Source of the DNA: Panax quinquefolius
Lineage: Eukaryota; Streptophyta; Magnoliopsida; Apiales; Araliaceae
Reading direction: 5' to 3'
NCBI GenBank assembly: GCA_020205615.1
Contig: CM035170.1
Coordinates: forward strand, 44,579,807-44,643,806
Length of the DNA stretch: 64,000 nt
The position numbers and the translations under genes are program-made. The notes beneath the pieces are model-generated. The model worked only from the letters and a program-made list of their open reading frames with translations. It had not been told where the DNA came from and ran no database searches. Shown here piece by piece: positions 56,940 to 64,000 of the stretch. How positions within the stretch are numbered: position 1 is the first letter of the stretch; each line of letters starts with the position of its first letter.

Positions 56940-58797
56940 AAGTAGTATGCACACAAGCCCGATCATGTTTGATGATAAAGCATATACTTTGTAACAATCT
57001 TATTCATTTATTAATAAAAGTATTAATTTATTAAAGGCTTTTAATTATCTACATGATCTTTGTTTTATAATATGTGATAAACCCATAGTTTTAAGCAATG
57101 CTTTTAGAATAATGATGATGATCATTCTAATGAGATCTAAATTCTTAGAAAGCTTAAAACTAAAATAGTTCCCAATCGTTGGATTACTAAATTGGGGATT
57201 AGTGAATCCGGATAGATTGATACATCGTTGCTTGCTCATTGGATGAGGATGATTGATCTCATGATCATTTGTGTGGAACACTAAAAGCAAGTATGTAGGT
57301 GCTTATTAGAGAATAAGTTCACTTTGAGCGTTGGCTCGCTAAGGAATACCTAATGGAGTTTTATTTGCTGTCGATAGGAATTCTGTAGTGATAGTAGTCT
57401 GAGTGATCCTTGGACTTGAGATCATCATAGTATCTTGTGTATGATGAGTTATACTTTGACTTATTCCTTAAGACCCTTAGGGTATATCAAAGGGTATGCT
57501 TGGGTATAATAAGTTGTACATGGAGATAATGTATGATCGATAAAGAATCTACCACTTCTAATAAAGAAGAAAATGTCTATGTGATTCGATAAATGACAAC
57601 CCGGTAGTCCTTGGCAAAGAATGAAATTAGAAAGGAGTTTCTAATTTGCATTATTTGAGTTGTGCATTTAAGATCGAAATACATATAATTAAATAAAATA
57701 AGACTTGTGATAATTCCATATCTTATATTTAATTGGGACATTGTATGGTGGAAGGATTGAATTGTCTGGTAACTATTTACTCAAAGGTTCTTTAATGATT
57801 AATGTTGAAATCTATATTATCTGGAAAGTCGTTGATCATTGGGAGAGGCTTATCCTATTGTAGAATAAATATTATTTATTTAAATAAATTAATTATTTAA
57901 TTTATTTATTTAAATAAGATTAGAATTATTCTAATTGATTTATTCACAGGTTTAATATGGAGAACCTAAAGGTCACACCATAAAAGGAAGAATAATTATT
58001 TAAGAAGTTAATGGCATAATCGTAATAATATGTTAAGTATATTTAATTTAATCTATGGTGATAGAATAAATTAAATAGCTTAATATTATTATTTAATATT
58101 TTAGAAATATTAAATATAAATTAATAAGAGAGTCTTATTAATATTATTACAATTATTATTATTTTAATTTCTAAAGAGTTTAGGAATTAATTTAATATAA
58201 GTACTCTCATTTATTCCTAATTGGATTAGGAAGGAAAATTAATTAAAGGAGTTTAATTAATTATCCCTAATAAGATTAGGGAGCTTAATTAATTAAAAGA
58301 ATTTAATTAATTAAATAAAACCCAATTCCTTAATTGTTAAGGTGGGTTGCCCACATCTATAAATAAGAGGAGTCTTATTATGGGTGGGTATGGGTTGTTG
58401 ACTTTTCAACATACGACATAATTCCAATTGTTGGGAGAGTACACCTTTTTATAGAGAGATAGAAAACTAGGGTTTGAGCCATAACACCCATCTTCTTGAA
58501 TTTTATTCTTCCTTGGTGGATCACTCTAGAGGCCAAACATTTGGGTGGCTAACGTTGATCGAAGGAAGGAACCAAACCCGGTGGATTCAAGTTTGAGCGA
58601 AAAGGATTGGAGGTGAACTTGTACACGAGGAAGCTCGATCTTCAAGGGTATGATTTTTATTCTTTATCTTTTCGTTTAATTAATAATTGTGCATAAAGGG
58701 TGATCCGGGTATATGGTTTGTAAATTTTTAAACTCTGATTTTACCACGCTTAGCACTTTTTTTGCAATTTGATTGCGTTATGAATATTACAAACCTA
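56940..58797 (+). mobile_element. 3' LTR of the copia element
   Basis: It is a direct repeat of 49,508-51,361 of nearly equal length (about 1.86 kb each). It ends ATTACAAACCTAA before the solo Tekay LTR resumes with GGCAAGTTTTTTAACTC. A second TATA box lies at 58,357-58,365. No gene. Confidence 0.88.
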
Positions 58798-59906
58798 AGG
58801 CAAGTTTTTTAACTCTACTTTTATAATTGTGCAAGTATCTAAACTCTCTTTGAGTAAGTTTTCTAACTCTACACTTTCGTTGAACTAGTTATATTATTAT
58901 TACATCGTGTAATTTTATTCTTACGATTGAGCAAGTTCTTGTATCTAGTTTGTTTATAACGATGCAAGTTGTCTAAATCTTATTTTTATATTGAACAAGT
59001 TATTCTTGTCTTTAACTTGTTATTTAGCATGCAAGTTTATATATTCTAATATACCAATGTTGAACAAATTTCATCGTTCAATTTACTATTTGTTATGCAT
59101 GCTTAGTACTTAAATTTAAATAACCTTGGCTTAATATTGTTCAAGCAAGGTACATTATAATTATTCAATGTTTATGCTTTTAGCTTATCTCTAAAGCATG
59201 ACCTTAGTATTCAGTTATGAAATGTATCCAAACCAAACTTACTTTGGTGCAGACTTATACTCTAAATACTGAGATGAACAACCCTAATATTAGGGGATAA
59301 TTTATGCTTATGGTTGAATTGTTTGTGCACAATACATTGTACGAAGGGCTAATCCCCCTAAGTACGTGGAGTCCTTATAGTCTTATGATTGTTAAAGTTT
59401 AAGTTGAAAGATTACTTATAACTATTGACATAGTTCACGGTCTTATGACCCTCAGTTAAATATTTCATGATTCTGATTATCATTGATAAAGCATTTTGTT
59501 CAGCCTACCATTTGACAGTTGTTGTAAAGATTTTATTCATTATTATTTCAAGTGAGCTTTGTTTGCTCACTCTAGCTAATATAACCTTACAGCTAAAGTT
59601 GAAAAGGTAGATGTACCTAGCACCAGTAAGGGAAAGGAAAAGATAAACAAGTATTGAAGACTTGTAATTATGTTCATATGTTATTATCAAACTTTAATTA
59701 AATTATTGTAATGAAGTTATTTAAATTTCGTATTTGAATGATTGTATTTAAAGGTTAGACAACCTGGGAGATTTTTATTAATGTAATCCTTTAATCGAGA
59801 AGGTTTATTATTCAATTTTATTATGATTAGGTAGTTAAATATGAATGTTTTTATTAAGCGTACCAAATCTTGTGGTAATGAAGTACCAGGATTTGGGGGT
59901 GTCACA
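58798..59906 (+). mobile_element. Solo Tekay LTR, right half
   Basis: It resumes with GGCAAGTTTTTTAACTCTAC, like GGCAAGTGTTCTAACCCTTG at 43,757 in the related LTR, and ends ATTTGGGGGTGTCACA at 59,906. CAGACTTATACTC...GAGATGAACAACCC (about 59,247-59,285) and GTGAGCTTTGTTTGCTCAC (59,552 on) are family landmarks. Together with 48,338-49,507 it makes an LTR of about 2.3 kb. Confidence 0.75.
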
Positions 59907-60575
59907 CACGTCATGATATATAGTAATATATAAGTGAGTGAGGAGATTTTGCCTGATTTAGTGCATATCACGTGAGAACATATCTTTTATGATTCCTGTA
60001 GTATATCCCATCTTCTCATATGTAGATTTTCTATATGTCAAATACCGAATTAATGCCATGCAATTTTATTGCCATATTGATATATCACGCAAGTGGGTTA
60101 AAAACAGTCTAATAACTTTCCTTAAATTAAGTATTATATAAAGCATGATTCATGGTATTTATTTAACCAACTAGTTACCTTATTTGATTACCCGAAATTA
60201 GATTCCTTGATTCATGAAGCACGAAGGAAACCAATTACTTTTAAACTGTAATATCCCATGATTTTAGCAAATATGCCTAACATATTACTTTAACACAATT
60301 TTGGTATGTTTGTTAAATACCAGATATATAATTATGTTTATATGGAATGCACATGCCCTAAAGCCTTGTATTAGAAAGTAATTAATGCTATGATCTTACA
60401 TATATTCCTAGGACTCAAAAAGGTCCTTTATCCTTCAAAGATCTCGAGTCTTTATAGTTTCCTCCTCAATGTTCCTGTAATTCCATTTCTTTTCCTGAAA
60501 TTTCATAAAGCATGATTAGAGGAATAATATGGTCATCATTAAAACATTTAGGATGGAGTATGACATAAGTCAACA
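59907..60575 (-). mobile_element. SIRE-like copia 3' LTR, piece 3 (LTR start)
   Basis: On the minus strand the LTR starts TGTTGACTTATGTCATAC at 60,575, immediately after a polypurine tract. It runs to 59,907, where the solo Tekay LTR is inserted, and continues at 48,337 and 44,875. The three pieces add up to about 1.66 kb. Confidence 0.75.
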
Positions 60576-60592
60576 TTCTCCCCCTTTTTGTT
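60576..60592 (-). other. Polypurine tract of SIRE-like element
   Basis: The minus strand reads AAACAAAAAGGGGGAGAA next to TGTTGACTT, the usual junction of SIRE-type elements (GACAACAAAAAGGGGGAGA with TGTTG). Confidence 0.8.
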
Positions 60593-61078
60593 TATGACAA
60601 CAAAATAATTATGACTCCCCCTAAATTCATGCATATCTCAACATTTATAGAAATAACAGTTTAATTTATATTTTTCTGCATAACGACCCTACAATAACCT
60701 ATTAGTCTTCAATATACTTTAAGCAGAAGTAACATCATTTAAACTGTTAACTTATTAATCATCAAGACATCCATCAACAGTTAAAAACATCCAGCAACAA
60801 TTAAAGCATAGTTTTAAACAGAAGTCATCATGCATGAAAATTAAAAATTTGTCTTTTAATGGCAGAATTCATAATTCATCTCCCCCTTTGACATCCATCA
60901 AAAATAAGTGCCCAGAGAGCCAAAAGGGGAAAGATGGAGCAAGACCTTTAAGCATCCTCCTCAGCAATGTGAACATGGTTGGCCTCACGAGTAGTGAAAT
61001 ATGGATGGTGAAGCCTACGGTGTTAAATCTCCTCCAAGGACATGGTGTTTGCAAATCTGGGAGGGCGTGCGATGAAGG
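60593..61078 (-). other. SIRE-like 3' untranslated region
   Basis: It lies between the env-position ORF and the polypurine tract. Short frames exist on both strands, none with a recognisable motif. A second GGGGGAGTCATAATT block (minus strand, about 60,615) and GGGGGAGATGAATT (about 60,880) recur near the tract. Confidence 0.5.
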
Positions 61079-62626
61079 TCAAAGAGGAGGTAAAGGAAAG
61101 TCCAGGTAATCTCCTTGGTATTCAGCCATCCAATTTCACTGTGGCCACTCATGTATGCGAGATTGGACTTGGTCAGCGTGGAGTTCTTCACTGAGATCAT
61201 TCATGCACCGCTCGGTAAATCATTCGAGTGTCCCAATCAGATTGCTGATGAATTTGAGTTCAGTGCTTAATTATCAGGCATTGCGATTCATTTTCCTCTA
61301 CAGGGCTTCTACCATAGACCGAGTATGAAATTTGAACCCTACTTGAACATCGATGAACTCATCCTCCATGGTGCGAAAAGCAATGTGAAGTTCAGTTCGA
61401 CTGATAGGGAGTTTGCCTTTTTCAAGCATAGAAAGATGGTGTTGGATATCCTTAACATCAGCAGTGATTGAAGCTTAATTGGTCGCGATGGTATGAAGAA
61501 GAGTAAGAATCTCAAAAGAAAGAGGTTGAGGAGCTAAAGGGTAGCGATTGGGTACTGGAGGTGCATAGGGAATTTCTAGGACAATGCGTAGGAAATTACC
61601 ATCGACCAGGGTGAGACGAACGCTTTTGAGATCGGCAGAATCGATGGAATCAGCAATTATGATGGAGCTTTCATTGTCTAGAGGAATTTGAAAATGAGTG
61701 AAGACCTTGGTAAGGAAACAAATATAAAGTGGACATTTTTTGGAGTGTTTGATGTAGTTAACCATATGTTTGAGCATCATGAGAGAAAAATTGAATGGTT
61801 TCCCTTTCATTATCAAAGCCACCAAAACCAAATCCTAGTTGGTGAATTCAGCCCCACCACCAATATGAGGAAGTAGATTATATCTCACTAATTTGTGAAG
61901 AACTATAGAAATGGGAGACACATCAATTGTCTTTGGAAGAACGACTGAAGACAGAGTAGGGTCAGCCATAATAGTTTGAAGTTGGTCAAGAGGGGACAGA
62001 GGAGTATAAACGGGTCCCTTAAAGGTAAATGGACTGGCTCCTTAAAGGGAATGGACAATATGCTGCCTAAATCCATAGCAGTAAAAAACAAGGATTTTCC
62101 TTTAACGAACGAAGTATAACAGTCTCCATTATTTCAAAAGGTTTGTATAAAATTATTGAACCAATTTTGGGTAAGCCACTGAGGGAGGTGCACTTAAAGA
62201 AGATAAACCACATGATTCAAGGAGTTGTTGAAGAGACGAGTTTTGGTAAAAAAATATGTCAATTGATTTTTCATAAACGAAGGATTTTTGGCAGGTATAT
62301 GATTTAAAACGAAGTTCGAAACTATGACCTCTAAAGAAATTTTCAGGAACATCATGCAAGGAGATAGATAAAGGGATTACCATCATCGGAGGAGACCCTG
62401 GTGAGGATTCTTTGATTTTTCGATGTTTAGTGCCAGTAGATGTTCCAATCGGTGGAAGAGATGGTAGACTCGCTTGATTCGCAGGGGATGAGTCACCAGA
62501 GATGGTCATGATAGAGGGCTGCTTCCTTTTTAGTTTTCGAGTAGAAGGGGGTTGAGAGGGTGGAGAATGTAGTGATACCTCATCCTCAGACTCATCACGA
62601 AGATGTCTAGCACGCCTGGTTTGCAT
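61079..62626 (-). pseudogene. SIRE-like env-position ORF, broken
   Basis: ATG at 62,626 opens MQTRRARHLRDESEDEVSLH followed by a Ser/Pro/Lys-rich leader (KLKRKQPSIM, KHRKIKESSPGSPP). The domain CYTSFVKGKSLFFTAMDLGS with ILSIP lies in a shifted frame between about 62,160 and 62,030. The main frame returns with VYTPLSPLDQL, LLPHIGGGAEF, LVALIMKGKPFNFSLMML and a helical C-terminal part to a stop at 61,079. In-frame stops include those near 61,830, 61,472 and 61,125. SIRE elements carry such an ORF after RNase H. No membrane segment is evident. The VKGK...F...DLG.IL.IP pattern parallels the ORFs at 35,426 and 30,664. Confidence 0.7.
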
Positions 62627-62849
62627 TATCTCAGAGAGGGTTTGAGAGCGATTAAAGGTTACAAAGACTGTTGATGTGCTGAGGAGAGACAGATTAAGTC
62701 GAAAGAGTAAAGTAGCTTCTGTCTTATCATGGGTGTGTGGTACCGAGTTATGGGAAGTAGGGGTGCCATGTTTGGGAAGGGAAATCTGAACATATTTAAT
62801 TTTGCGTAATTATGGTTGTAAATTGTCTGTCTAATTTCCTTAAAGCATG
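62627..62849 (-). other. Spacer between SIRE pol and env-position ORF
   Basis: It is about 220 bp without a recognisable motif, the usual intergenic position in SIRE-type elements. Nothing else is seen. Confidence 0.45.
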
Positions 62850-64000
62850 CAGTCCATATCTATATCAGACACATCCCGAGTTCTCTTCTTAGAGTACTGA
62901 ATCTTTCTTCTCCTAGAGGTTTTGTTAATATATCTGCTAATTGGTGCTCAGTGGGAATAAATATTAATTTGATCCCTTGGATATATTGTCTCTAAGAAAA
63001 TGGTGTCGAACTTCTATGTGTTCCGTGCGAGAGTGTAAACTGGATTTTTGGAAATGTTAATGGTTCTTGTATTATCATAGTATATAGGCACATTTTCACA
63101 CATAATATCAAAGTTACACAGTGTTTGACGCATCTACTAAATTTGGGAGCAGCAACTTCCTACTGCTAAATATTCACCCTCAGTGGTGGATATGGCAACT
63201 GACGTTTGCTTCTTACTATGCCATGAGAGAAGACTTTGTCCCAAAAATGTACAAACACCGCTTGTGCTTTTTCTATCTATTTGACAGCATGCATAGTCAG
63301 CATCTGAATAACCCATTAGATCAAAATTATCACATTCTGGGTAAAATAATCCTAAATTTGTACGTAGTACCACTAAAATATTTTAATATTCGTTTAACAG
63401 CTTGTAAATGTGATTCTTTGGGTTTGGCTTGAGAATGAGCACATAGACAAACACTATACATTATATAAGGTCTAAAGGAAGTTAAATATAGTAAGGATCC
63501 GATCATACCTCTATATTTTGTTACTTTCACATCCATACCTTTTTCATCAGCTGCGAGTTTTATTGATGTGCTCACTGGTGTGGTCTTTGGATTTGGGTTG
63601 TCAAAGCCGAATCTCTTGAGTAGTTCTTTTGTATTCTTGGTTTGATGAATGATGATACCTTCCTGGTTTTGTTTGATTTAAAGACCTAGAAAGTAATTGA
63701 GTTCTCCCCTTAAGCTCATATCAAACTCCTTATGCATGCATTTGGAGAACCACTCACAAAGAAAGTTATTAGAAGTACCAAATATTATATCATCTACATA
63801 TATTTGTACAATAATGATATCTTTATTTTGACGTTTAACAAATAAAGTAGAGTCAATTTTACCTTATATGAAGCCATTTGATAGGAGGTACTTACTTAAT
63901 CTCTCATACCAAGCTCTTAGAGCTTATTTGAGTCCATATAGTACCTTCTTTAGTTTGTATACGTAATGTGGGAACTTTTCATGCTCGAATCTAGGAGGCT
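62850..64000 (-). pseudogene. pol: SIRE-like copia pol: RT and RNase H, continues beyond window
   Basis: Read leftwards from the window end: FPHYVYKLKKVLYGLK, RAWYERLSKYLL, the catalytic YVDD in IIIVQIYVDDIIFGTSN (about 63,776-63,826), FDMSLRGELNYFLGL, KNTKELLKRFGF, then MSTSIKLAADEKGMD, YRGMIGSLLYLTSFRPYIM and ESHLQAVKRILKYF (63,575-63,330). RNase H shows FDLMGYSDADYACCQIDRKS, SWHSKKQTSVAISTTEGEYL, a partly shifted stretch and HQLADILTKPLG (about 62,930). In-frame stops include two in RT (in GLK-stop-ALRAW and FI-stop-GKIDS). Sequence signature and a following env-position ORF place it with SIRE/Maximus. The 5' part lies outside. Confidence 0.88.

Noticed and set aside
1..64000. tRNA, rRNA or host protein-coding genes
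   Set aside because: I found tRNA-derived primer sites but no cloverleaf gene, no rRNA block and no multi-exon host gene. A short exon could be missed by eye.

Overview
The window is a repeat-rich stretch of a plant nuclear genome, most likely a eudicot with a large genome. I find no convincing host gene. Almost every position can be assigned to LTR retrotransposons of both superfamilies: Ty3/gypsy of the Athila, chromovirus (Tekay-like) and possibly Tat-like types, and Ty1/copia of the SIRE-like and other types. One MITE, several minisatellites, long (TA)n runs and one 100-N assembly gap at 13,897-13,996 complete the content. All coding regions carry stops or frameshifts, so they are called pseudogenes. 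Everything here comes from reading the sequence; no database search was possible.

Left third (1-20,093). A minus-sense Tekay-like LTR (1-564) interrupts the env-position ORF of an Athila-like remnant (565-2,797). A minus-strand ORF pair resembling the plant mobile domain (2,806-3,568) and unassigned DNA follow, split by a 2.77-kb solo LTR (4,840-7,607). Next come a 33-bp minisatellite (8,150-8,735), a TATA-bearing LTR-like stretch, and a (TA)-rich tandem array (9,420-10,140). A minus-sense Tekay 3' LTR and the end of its pol gene run into the gap. Beyond the gap, a plus-sense Tekay-type element (13,997-19,204) has an LTR, tRNA-Met primer site and polypurine tract but only 2 kb of non-coding interior. 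A MITE sits in its LTR.

Middle (20,094-43,970). An Athila element carries a 5' LTR, tRNA-Asp-like primer site, gag, protease, reverse transcriptase, RNase H and integrase, then an env-position ORF and a 3' LTR. It is split by a 7.0-kb minus-sense copia-like element (27,740-34,753) with perfect 5-bp target duplications (CAGTA). That element has no gag or pol but keeps a 715-codon reading frame with only four stops. The Athila 3' LTR is cut off at about 39,040 and abuts a Tekay pol fragment ending in a chromodomain, followed by its polypurine tract and LTR.

Right third (43,971-64,000). A minus-sense SIRE-like copia element enters from beyond the window edge with RT, RNase H and an env-position ORF. 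Its 3' LTR lies in three pieces (about 43,971-44,875, 48,250-48,337 and 59,907-60,575), split by two solo Tekay LTRs. The first, 44,876-48,249, has perfect duplications GCACA. The second, 48,338-59,906, has near-perfect CACAT/CACGT and is itself split by a complete-looking copia element of about 9.3 kb (about 49,508-58,797). The nesting gives a relative order of at least four insertions.

Points most worth a second look: the gag/pol-less 7-kb element with its long env-position ORF; a related domain in the env position of both Ty3 and Ty1 elements; an array of AAATAAA-GGAG-TTTATTT palindromes in a copia leader; an LTR pair that differs mainly by tiny indels, hinting at consensus errors; and stop codons that mostly look like C-to-T changes.
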